From positions 200,001 to 264,000 of the forward strand of contig NZ_SWKP01000006.1 of assembly GCF_005871165.1 (NCBI RefSeq): a stretch of 64,000 bases of DNA, in the 5' to 3' direction. The position numbers and the translations under genes were made by a program. A model generated the notes under the pieces. That model was not told the DNA's origin, searched no databases, and saw nothing but the letters and a program-made list of their open reading frames with translations. Below are positions 43,212 to 49,930 of the stretch, one piece after another (position 1 is the stretch's first letter; every line of letters begins with the position of its first letter). Source of the DNA: Maricaulis alexandrii. Lineage in GTDB: Bacteria; Pseudomonadota; Alphaproteobacteria; Caulobacterales; Maricaulaceae.

Positions 43212-44129
43212 TTAGCGCTCGCGATCATCATCGTCGCGATCACGCCCACGCCGACGGCTTAGCCGGCGATCTATTTCTTCTTGTTCTTCTACATGAAGAA
43301 GAAGGTCCCCACGACGAATGGGGCCACCGGACTTCTTCCGCTCCGCCTCATAGCTCTTCCAGTCACCGAAGCGCGCTTCGAGCATAGCCAACCGATGCCT
43401 CTTGCCCCCGACCTGGGAGAGTTTGGCAAAGCCTTTCCCGTCGCTGAAGATCAATCCTTGGCCCTTGCCATGGATACCAAGCCCACGCTCGGAAACCCGA
43501 TCTTCAAGATCATTCCATGAGGACGCTTCATCGAAGTGCGGCCGAATGAACTGGCGCAACTCACCGATCTTGTCCTTGCCCCAGGCGACAAGCGCATTGA
43601 CGTCAAATCCGCCTTCAGCCCGTTTCTTCAAACGCTCCCCAAAGCTCAACACACGGGAGAGCCTTCCAGGAACCTCCTGTAGGCCTAACTCCCTCTCTTG
43701 GGTTTTGAGAGAGCGTTCAAGGCGGGTCTTGTAGCGCCACTTTGGCCAGGCCTTGCCGGTTTCCGGATGCACCCGATTAACCATCACATGGAGATGCGGG
43801 TGCTCCGTATCGTTGTGACAGACGATGACCGACTGATGCTCCGATAAACCGAGATCTGAGAGCGTTTGATCTGCGACGCCCGCCATGGCGTCGGGCTCGA
43901 GCTGCTCGTCTACTGGCCAACTAACAGAAAAATGAAAGACGGGATCTTGGACCCGTCGCGACATCCGCGCCGTGGCACGCATCATCGCAGGATATGTGTC
44001 CGGATCGGTTGTCGGCAGATTGCGCGCCTCTGCCCACTCGACCCTCTCAGGTCGATCGCCACGCTGCCCCGTGGCGAGGTATCGGGCGAGGCCGCCAAAG
44101 CCGGTTCCGGTCTGAGCTTCTCCGATCAC
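43212..44129 (-). CDS. MobA/VirD2-type relaxase
   Basis: 305 residues. The relaxase motif III is HPHLHVMVNRVHPETGKAWP (HxH...N, about residues 88-107), with RTxx-like ARYLATGQRGD near the N-terminus holding a candidate Tyr. It starts at GTG 44129, nine bases after the mobC stop; the frame is open much further upstream but only within mobC. It is short: relaxases usually carry a long C-terminal helicase or primase region, absent here, so the protein is a minimal nicking enzyme. Confidence 0.85.
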   Translation of the reverse strand: MIGEAQTGTGFGGLARYLATGQRGDRPERVEWAEARNLPTTDPDTYPAMMRATARMSRRVQDPVFHFSVSWPVDEQLEPDAMAGVADQTLSDLGLSEHQSVIVCHNDTEHPHLHVMVNRVHPETGKAWPKWRYKTRLERSLKTQERELGLQEVPGRLSRVLSFGERLKKRAEGGFDVNALVAWGKDKIGELRQFIRPHFDEASSWNDLEDRVSERGLGIHGKGQGLIFSDGKGFAKLSQVGGKRHRLAMLEARFGDWKSYEAERKKSGGPIRRGDLLLHVEEQEEIDRRLSRRRGRDRDDDDRER

Positions 44130-44137
44130 AAGAAAGC

Positions 44138-44467
44138 TCAGCTGAGCCGGCGCACAGCGGACAGGACGGCGTCCAGGGTTGCGTGTACCGCGGGAGCGGA
44201 TACCACGAAGCCGGCGTTGGCCTGCTTTGCAAGCTGATTGAGATTGTTCCCAATCGAGGTCAGTTGGCGAATGGCATCCGCTGTGACGCGTGCAGGTTTC
44301 GCTTGGGGACGAGCCCCCAACGCACATGCACGCACGAAGGCCGCACGGGTCTGATCGCAAGTCTCCGCCGCCTCGTTTATGGCCGCCAACTCAGTTGGCG
44401 TGACATAGACGTCGATCCTCTCGGATCGAACCTCGGCGCGTGACTTTCGATGACCCTTTGGCGGCAT
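44138..44467 (-). CDS. mobC: MobC-family relaxosome accessory protein
   Basis: 109 residues. The N-terminal ribbon-helix-helix (VYVTPTELAAINEAAETCDQ) and the MobC signature (TSIGNNLNQLAKQANAG) match plasmid mobilisation MobC proteins, which open oriT DNA for the relaxase. It is followed by the relaxase nine bases later. The ATG is at 44467. Confidence 0.9.
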   Translation of the reverse strand: MPPKGHRKSRAEVRSERIDVYVTPTELAAINEAAETCDQTRAAFVRACALGARPQAKPARVTADAIRQLTSIGNNLNQLAKQANAGFVVSAPAVHATLDAVLSAVRRLS

Positions 44468-44943
44468 TCGTTAAGCCCTCCTGGCACTTGAAGGACAAGC
44501 AGGATATGCCTTGAGGACACACTTTGTGTGGTCTGAATGGTATACATGTAACGGAGCATTTTTGCCCGTATACATCCTGCTTGCTCTCGCCCAAGTCGAT
44601 CTCATCCGCGGAAGCATACTCCAGGTTGAAACGCCGAGCTATAGCACAACCGACACATGTGACGTTGCACCGATGCTTCACCCCAAACACCGTGGCACAT
44701 GTGTCACGAGGGCCTGACGCGTCCCCACTTGGGGACTCTAGGAAGGCCGTCGCCAAGAAGCCGTCACAAGACGGATTCTTCTTCAAGAAGTGGGAGACAC
44801 AATTGGCCGGGTTAAGGCCAATTTGGATCACGCTTCAGGCCGCAGGCCCAAAGGGTGGGTAAGGGTGGGATAGCGTCAGCGTCTCGCCCCTCCTAAGGGG
44901 CGAGCAGTCTCGAACTCGTGATCGCTCTACGGCCCAGAACGCC
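44468..44943. other. Non-coding region with candidate origin of transfer
   Basis: It lies upstream of mobC and holds AAGCAGGAT (44497-44505) and its inverse ATCCTGCTT (44574-44582). The ATCCTGC sequence fits the nick-site consensus of MOBP-type plasmids. A second perfect inverted repeat, CTCGCCCCT-CCTA-AGGGGCGAG, lies around 44883-44904. No supported gene. oriT is inferred from position and motif. Confidence 0.5.
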
Positions 44944-44974
44944 TTGCATCTGTAGTAACTACAGATGTTATTGT
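44944..44974 (+). promoter_or_regulatory. MerR-type operator/promoter 1
   Basis: TTGCAT (44944-44949), 19 bases, TATTGT (44969-44974). The spacer is the palindrome CTGTAGTAACTACAG (44950-44964). A 19-base spacer is the MerR hallmark. The same palindrome with one base changed lies at 46771-46785. Confidence 0.7.
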
Positions 44975-44980
44975 GGCGTT

Positions 44981-45346
44981 ATGTCAGTAGCGGGTACAGA
45001 TCAAGGTTGGCTCTCAAGAGCGCTTTCGAGCGGCGGCGTGCTCGGCGGCTTCGCCGCTTTCGTAGGCGCGTCGTGTTGCGTCATCCCGATAATGCTTGTG
45101 CACTTCGGGGTCGCGAGTGGATTGGTCGCGAAGCTTGGCTGGTTCGCGCGCTGGCAACCTTACTTCTTCTGGACATCTGCGGGATTGCTCGCCGTTGCGG
45201 CGTCCTATGCAATATGGCGCGGCCAAGCATCGAGATCTTTTTGGATCTGGTGGGTGATCGGAACAACGTTCCTCATCGCCGCATTCATCCTGCCGCAGTA
45301 CGAGTTCAAACTTCAAAGTTGGGTTTTGGATTGGACGCGGAGGTAA
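44981..45346 (+). CDS. MerT-like mercuric ion membrane transporter
   Basis: 121 residues and three helices. The first helix carries the vicinal Cys pair in GFAAFVGASCCVIPIMLVHF, the Hg2+ relay of MerT. ATG 44981 starts about seven bases after the -10 box, so the message may be leaderless. It lies at the head of operon 1 with a membrane protein and a MerR regulator. Confidence 0.82.
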   Translation: MSVAGTDQGWLSRALSSGGVLGGFAAFVGASCCVIPIMLVHFGVASGLVAKLGWFARWQPYFFWTSAGLLAVAASYAIWRGQASRSFWIWWVIGTTFLIAAFILPQYEFKLQSWVLDWTRR

Positions 45347-45347
45347 C

Positions 45348-45890
45348 ATGGCAGACGCTAAACCGACGTTCCGTTTCGACGACGCTGGCACAATTCCACC
45401 GCCAGGGTGGATCGGTCGTGCTGCTCGCGCGCTCTTTGGCTACGGCTCACTTTATTGGGTCTATCAGATTGTGAGTTTTGGCGACGTTGGCGCGCTTACC
45501 AATCTCTCCGTGATTGGATTTACGCTCTTCGCATTGCAGCTCATTCCCTACACGGTGAACATTGGCTTCGGCATTAAGCTATCGTTCTGGCCACGCCTCC
45601 TTGCAGCGCTGGGCATCGCAGCGGCCGCCTATTTGGGTTGGCAATCAACCGGTGAAGTCGCGTCATCATCGCTCTGGAACGCGATCGCGATATTGAACAT
45701 CTATGTCTACGGGCATCTTGGGATATCGTTCGTGCTCGCGGCGATCTTCGCGACGGCCGGCTGCGAGATGCGGGCTCTCCCGATTTTGATTGGTCGGCTG
45801 GCCGGGCGCCGCGCACGTGATCACTATTGCCCGGGCCCAATCCGGGCCATCGACAACTGGGAACGCAAGCGGTTTGGTCAAAAACCCTAG
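45348..45890 (+). CDS. Hypothetical membrane protein of mer operon 1
   Basis: 180 residues and four or five helices from about residue 24 (ARALFGYGSLYWVYQIV, LTNLSVIGFTLFALQLIPYT). The C-terminal segments GCEMRALPILIGRLAGR and DHYCPGPIRAIDNWE hold two Cys. It starts one base after the merT-like gene and lies before merR, so it is probably cotranscribed. It is not a standard mer family (not MerC, MerF or MerE in length or motif). Possibly a thiol-bearing helper of uptake. Confidence 0.65.
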   Translation: MADAKPTFRFDDAGTIPPPGWIGRAARALFGYGSLYWVYQIVSFGDVGALTNLSVIGFTLFALQLIPYTVNIGFGIKLSFWPRLLAALGIAAAAYLGWQSTGEVASSSLWNAIAILNIYVYGHLGISFVLAAIFATAGCEMRALPILIGRLAGRRARDHYCPGPIRAIDNWERKRFGQKP

Positions 45891-45921
45891 ACTGAGCGCA
45901 GCAACAAACCGAGACGACTTG

Positions 45922-46365
45922 ATGAACATCACCCGCGGTAAACTCGCCAAACTCACGGGCTGCCATCTAGAGACTGTGCGGTACTATGAGAGCATCGGCC
46001 TCATGCCCGAACCTGCTCGTGCGGCAAATGGGTTTCGAACCTATTCGGATGACGATGTTCGACGGCTCAAGTTTTTGATGCGCGCACGCGATCTCGGATT
46101 TGCTGTCGCCGAGGTCCAGAACCTCCTCAGCTTGGTCGACAACAACGCCTATAGCTGTGGTCAGGTGCGAGATATAACTCTCGACCACTTGGCATCGGTG
46201 CGTAAGAAAATTGCGGACCTAAAACGTCTAGAAAGTGTTCTTGGTGACATGGCCTCACAGTGCGACGGCGGTGTCGTGCCGGAATGCCCGATAGTTGATG
46301 CTCTCTACGACTTCGCGCCGGAGGACTTATCAGCATCGACTTGGAGTAACGCGTCCAGAACGTGA
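45922..46365 (+). CDS. merR: MerR-family regulator (mercury type), copy 1
   Basis: 147 residues. The HTH is MNITRGKLAKLTGCHLETVR and YYESIGLMPEPARAANGFRT. Three Cys match the Hg site pattern: Cys in AYSCGQ and the pair in QCDGGVVPECPIVDALY, eight residues apart. It ends operon 1 and overlaps the opposing second MerR gene by 61 bases. ATG 45922. The likely operator is the CTGTAGT palindrome upstream of the operon. Confidence 0.85.
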   Translation: MNITRGKLAKLTGCHLETVRYYESIGLMPEPARAANGFRTYSDDDVRRLKFLMRARDLGFAVAEVQNLLSLVDNNAYSCGQVRDITLDHLASVRKKIADLKRLESVLGDMASQCDGGVVPECPIVDALYDFAPEDLSASTWSNASRT

Positions 46366-46757
46366 CAGCCGGCGTTCGGTTCAATTGAGCACTTTCTGGC
46401 CGCCGCGCGCAGCGTGGACGCGACTGATTTCAGTTCCGCTATACGCCCTTCGACCACCTCAATATGGGCGTTGATCTCGCTAGCAACCGCCTGGCACTGG
46501 CCAGAATGGTCGCGCTCCAAACGCAGCAGCGCACGACATTGGTTCAGCGAGAACCCTAGATCTCGGAATTGTCTGATGAAGGTCAGAACCGCGATGTGGC
46601 GGCGGTCGTAAAGTCGGTATCCGTTTTCTGCGCGGCGAGGCGCAGGCAGCACGCCCTGAGTTTCGTAGTAGCGAATGGTTTCTGCGTGGCAGCCGGTGAG
46701 ACGTGCAAGCTCGCCTCTCGTAAGTGCCTTCACGCGAGCGTGTGTTTTCGTGTTCAT
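46305..46757 (-). CDS. merR: MerR-family regulator (mercury type), copy 2
   Basis: 150 residues. The HTH is TRGELARLTGCHAETIRYYE and RAENGYRLYDRRHIAV. Hg-type Cys residues are SGQCQA and the pair in KCSIEPNAGCHVLDALL, again eight apart. It is divergent from merT copy 2 across the operator at 46771. Its 3' end overlaps copy 1 tail-to-tail. The divergence between copies suggests separate acquisition rather than recent duplication. Confidence 0.87.
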   Translation of the reverse strand: MNTKTHARVKALTRGELARLTGCHAETIRYYETQGVLPAPRRAENGYRLYDRRHIAVLTFIRQFRDLGFSLNQCRALLRLERDHSGQCQAVASEINAHIEVVEGRIAELKSVASTLRAAARKCSIEPNAGCHVLDALLQVDADKSSGAKS

Positions 46758-46764
46758 TTTCTCC

Positions 46765-46795
46765 TTGAGTCTGTAGTCACTACAGGGATTAGCCT
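46765..46795 (+). promoter_or_regulatory. MerR-type operator/promoter 2
   Basis: TTGAGT (46765-46770), 19 bases, TAGCCT (46790-46795), with the palindrome CTGTAGTCACTACAG (46771-46785) as spacer. It serves the merT-merP-merA set on the plus strand and lies next to the divergent merR. Confidence 0.7.
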
Positions 46796-46827
46796 AGTTG
46801 AAAATCGAGGAATGAGCAAGAAAACGA

Positions 46828-47214
46828 ATGACCGAAATCGAACAATCGAGCGACCAAACACCAGCCCCCCGTCAAAAACGAGGCTGGCTCGCAGCGGGAG
46901 GCATTATCGGCGCCATTGTGGCGTCATCCTGCTGCATCTTGCCTTTGGTGTTGGTACTCGCCGGCGTCAGTGGCGCGTGGATCGGGTCGCTCACCGCGCT
47001 CGATCCGTACAAGCCCTACTTCATAGTGGTGACGCTGGCCTTTATCGGCGCGGGATTTTGGCACGTCTATTTCAAGTCTGAGCCACCATGCGAAGACGGC
47101 TCATATTGCGCAAAACCCCAATCCAACATCATCACCCAAATCGCCCTCTGGGTCGGCTTGGCGATCGTTCTGCTCGCCGCAACGATCGACTGGTGGGCCC
47201 CATTTTTTTACTAG
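46828..47214 (+). CDS. merT: Mercuric ion transporter MerT
   Basis: 128 residues and three helices. The first carries the paired Cys motif IVASSCCILPLVLVLAGVSG, and KSEPPCEDGSYCAKP in the cytoplasmic loop holds the second Cys pair. MerT moves Hg2+ received from MerP into the cytosol for reduction. ATG 46828 lies 33 bases after the -10 box. It leads the merT-merP-merA cluster. Confidence 0.93.
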   Translation: MTEIEQSSDQTPAPRQKRGWLAAGGIIGAIVASSCCILPLVLVLAGVSGAWIGSLTALDPYKPYFIVVTLAFIGAGFWHVYFKSEPPCEDGSYCAKPQSNIITQIALWVGLAIVLLAATIDWWAPFFY

Positions 47215-47224
47215 GAGACACACA

Positions 47225-47602
47225 ATGAAACGAACATCCACCGTAATACTATCCGTAGCCCTGCTCGGTATCGCAGGAGCCGGTTTGTCGGCATTCAATT
47301 ATGCGCCGTCAGAGACATCAGCAAAGACGAATATAGTCGTTGCTCAAACAGAAACCGCTACATTCGACATCGAGAACATGACGTGTGCGACCTGCCCGAT
47401 CACAGTTCGGACTGCGATGAGCCGTGTTGAAGGCGTGGATTCGGTTGAAGTGGACTTCGAAACCAAGACCGCAATTGTTCGATTTGATCCGAGTGTGACA
47501 ACTGCAGCGCTTGTTGGTCAGGCATCCACCGATGCTGGTTATCCCGCACATGCCTCCAACGCCGAAGATGCCGACCATTCCGAAGCAGAACATCAACACT
47601 AA
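47225..47602 (+). CDS. merP: Periplasmic mercury-binding protein MerP
   Basis: 125 residues: a Sec signal (about 1-21), a longer linker than usual, and the heavy-metal-associated domain with MTCATCPITVRTAMSRVEGV (Cys pair, about residues 56-59). A His/acidic tail (AEDADHSEAEHQH) may add metal binding. It captures Hg2+ in the periplasm for MerT. It lies 10 bases after merT. Confidence 0.93.
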   Translation: MKRTSTVILSVALLGIAGAGLSAFNYAPSETSAKTNIVVAQTETATFDIENMTCATCPITVRTAMSRVEGVDSVEVDFETKTAIVRFDPSVTTAALVGQASTDAGYPAHASNAEDADHSEAEHQH

Positions 47603-47641
47603 AAGCGCCGCCAGATCACTGGTCAGACGGAGAAGTCACGA

Positions 47642-48307
47642 ATGAAAGATTGCTGCTCAGATGGGAACAATGGCGAATACGACATCGCCGTTGTTGGCGC
47701 CGGGTCCGCTGGATTCTCGGCGGCGATCACCGCCGCCGAAGCTGGCGCGCGCGTGGCGATAATCGGTCACGGAACGATTGGCGGCACATGCGTAAACGTT
47801 GGCTGCGTGCCATCGAAGGCCCTGATCCGCGCTATGGAAGCGGCGCACTCAGGCGCTGCTGCCCGCAGGTTTGCGGGTGTGTCCGTGGCATCCAGGGTCG
47901 ATGACTGGCCAGCGGTCCAGGCGCAAAAAGACGCACTTGTTTCGGGTCTTCGTGACAAAAAATACGAAGCCTTGCTGCCCGAATACGAAAATATCGACTA
48001 CATCGAAACGAAAGCTCCTGCCCGCCTAGTAGAGGGCGGTGTTGCTTTCGACGGGCGGGCAATACGCGCTGCGAAGATCATCATTGCTACTGGCTCTTCC
48101 AGCAGCATCCCGCCGATCCCTGGCATCGAAAACGTTCAAACACTAGATTCGACCAGTGCGCTCGAACTAGATCGGCTGCCAGAGAGCATGGTGGTTATCG
48201 GCGGTGGCGTCATCGGGTGTGAACTCGGACAAATGTTTGCCCGCGCCGGTGTGCACGTAACGATCTGCTGTCGCACGCGCCTGAAAGAACATGCCCCGGC
48301 TCAATAG
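47642..48307 (+). pseudogene. merA: Truncated mercuric reductase MerA (N-terminal part)
   Basis: 221 residues against about 460 or more in complete MerA. Present are the FAD loop VVGAGSAGFSAAITAAEAGA, the redox Cys pair GGTCVNVGCVPSKALIRAM and the second Rossmann loop VVIGGGVIGCELGQMFARAG. The alignment-like region ends after about residue 212; ten unrelated residues (TRLKEHAPAQ) lead to the stop. The dimerisation domain and C-terminal Cys pair are gone, so it cannot reduce Hg2+. The break probably came from a deletion next to the minus-strand gene at 48301. Confidence 0.88.
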
Positions 48308-48606
48308 CACTGCTTGCGTGGCGATCTCGCCAGGTCTAGCCATTCCGACCAGTGAATGTCCTGGATGTCGGCCACACCCCATTTGCGGAGGACCAGCTCG
48401 GCAAGAAACGCCCGAACACTGGTTGTGAAATCGGCGACGAGCTCCTTGCTCCGCCGTTCACTCTCCGCATCTTTCAGTTTGACGGTCAGCTGCCAATCCG
48501 GTTTCGCCTTGGAAGGCTCCAGCCAGACATCGACGCTCCAGTGGCCTCGATGGTTGATATAGATCCGTCTTGTGGCCCCTTTGGCCGGCCATGCCCGTAG
48601 TTTCAT
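48301..48606 (-). CDS. Hypothetical 101-residue protein
   Basis: It starts MKLRAWPAKGATRRIYINHR and contains WSVDVWLEPSKAKPDWQLTV and AFLAELVLRKWGVADIQDIH. No family recognised. Small proteins like this occur near ArdA in mobile elements, and it lies 93 bases downstream of ardA. Its end overlaps the truncated merA by seven bases. Confidence 0.6.
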   Translation of the reverse strand: MKLRAWPAKGATRRIYINHRGHWSVDVWLEPSKAKPDWQLTVKLKDAESERRSKELVADFTTSVRAFLAELVLRKWGVADIQDIHWSEWLDLARSPRKQCY

Positions 48607-48699
48607 GTTGCAGTCTCCACCCTGTTGTCACGGCCTTATGGCCGGGGCCAAAACCGGAAGATGGAGAAAACAAACGTCCGACATTTGCGGCGGTGGGGG

Positions 48700-49218
48700 C
48701 TATTGCCCCCAGAAGATGTGAACCTCCTCGAACCCTTCGGTGACGGTTTCGATTTCTCCACCGAGCTGAAGTGACCGGGCCATGGCATCGTAGTCGATGT
48801 AATACGCGAGCTGTTCCGGAATCTCGTACCACTGCTCAACATATTCTTCCGCAAATGCAGCCCCTGAGGTGTATGTGCCGCTGTAGCGCTCCAGCATCGT
48901 GCGCGCGTCTTCAAGGTCTCCTGAGACGTGTTCGAGCACCAACGCGCCGAGGCCCTGGTGTTCCTCGACAAAGAGCGCCAGTTCATGGGCTCGTGCCAAT
49001 CCGGCGTATTCGCCGATGTCGGCACCGCCGAAACCTTCATAGTCGTGGATGGCATATTCTTCGGCATCCGAGATTGGGGACGCTTCGAGCATCGCGTTTA
49101 CTTGGTCCTGGATACGCTCCAGATCGTCGGTGGCATCGATCCAGGAGCCGTGCAGATAGCCGTTATTGTAGGCCGCCAAGCAGGCAACGTAGATGCGGGG
49201 TTCAAAGCCGGTAGTCAT
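48700..49218 (-). CDS. ardA: ArdA antirestriction protein
   Basis: 172 residues. The start (PRIYVACLAAYNNGYLHGSW), the acidic body (DAEEYAIHDYEGFGGADIGE) and the C-terminal FAEEYVEQWYEIPEQLAYYI are typical of ArdA. This DNA mimic inhibits type I restriction enzymes and protects the element on entry into a new host. Length matches full-length ArdA. The ATG is at 49218. Confidence 0.92.
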   Translation of the reverse strand: MTTGFEPRIYVACLAAYNNGYLHGSWIDATDDLERIQDQVNAMLEASPISDAEEYAIHDYEGFGGADIGEYAGLARAHELALFVEEHQGLGALVLEHVSGDLEDARTMLERYSGTYTSGAAFAEEYVEQWYEIPEQLAYYIDYDAMARSLQLGGEIETVTEGFEEVHIFWGQ

Positions 49219-49515
49219 TGATCTGTCTCCTGTTCGAGACCGTGTTCATTCACGGCCTGTTGGAGAGCGATCGGCTGCGTTCGGGAGAGCGGCGCACCTC
49301 GTCAGAGGCGTCCCGTAGGAGAGACGCTGGCGGGGATGTTTCTTGGATGGGCGGGGAAATGTGCGCAGCTCATGGCGAAGAAACCTCCCCACAAGCGTTG
49401 CGCCAAGCGAACCCGGCGCAGCAGGTTTCCAAAACAAGGCCCGTGAAAACGGTCAGACCGGAGCGGATCAGCGCCGGTGTTCCCCGGAACGAACCTGGAG
49501 AGCGGGCAACAAGGG
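49219..49515. other. Non-coding stretch between ardA and tRNA-Leu
   Basis: 297 bases with no supported gene or clear signal. The ardA promoter and the 3' flank of the tRNA should lie here. Confidence 0.4.
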
Positions 49516-49866
49516 TGGTGCGGACGGAGGGACTCGAACCCTCATGACCTTGCGGTCGACGGATTTTCTTACCTGCTACGGCTTTCGCCGCCACTCGCTT
49601 TCCAGGATGCAGCATCCCGCGAGTGTTTGGGGTCTGGACTATCCCTTCGTCGTACTTCGAGCATGCCTCGAAGCCTTAGACGCCGCCCGTCTAGTCTCTA
49701 CACCTTCCCCGAGCTTTTTAGGGCCTAGGGCTTGGCTCGGGATTAGCTTGGGGCGAGTGCTCGCCCTTTAGCCTTCCCCGAATTTGAGCGGTTCTACGTC
49801 CAGGGTTTCCCCTGGCGCACTCAAATTGCTTAAGTCCGTTGCGTCTACCAATTCCGCCACGTCCGC
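49516..49866 (-). tRNA. tRNA-Leu(UAA) interrupted by a group I intron
   Basis: Exon 1 (49866-49832, 35 nt) starts GCGGACG-TG-GCGGAATTGGTAGACGC and ends ACGGACTT. Exon 2 (49567-49516, 52 nt) starts AAAATCCGT and has the long variable arm, T-arm GAGGG-TTCGAGT-CCCTC, CGTCCGC, A and encoded CCA. Spliced, this gives an 87-nt class II tRNA with stem ACGGA/TCCGT and loop CTTAAAA, anticodon UAA. All stems pair. The intron sits between anticodon bases 34 and 35. Confidence 0.93.
49568..49831 (-). ncRNA. Group I intron (tRNA-Leu type)
   Basis: 264 nt, ending in G next to exon 2. Visible core elements on the minus strand: a CCAGGG-GAAA-CCCTGG hairpin, AATCCCGAGCCAAG (Q), AAGGTGTAGAGACTAGACGG (R) and GACGAAGGGATAGTCC (S), close to cyanobacterial tRNA-Leu introns (IC3 class). 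There is no open reading frame, so no homing endonuclease. Confidence 0.9.
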
Positions 49867-49930
49867 ACGCGCGGCTGGAATCCAACCGCGCTGACTGATT
49901 ACCAGATGTGGTTCCGGGAACAAGCCAACG

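Noticed and set aside
44391-44831. 146-codon minus-strand frame upstream of mobC
   Set aside because: It overlaps mobC, has no family or ribosome site, and the area is better explained as an oriT region.
49568-49831. Simple sequence insertion or assembly chimera inside the tRNA
   Set aside because: The exact position between bases 34 and 35, the final G and the Q, R and S core elements are those of a group I intron.
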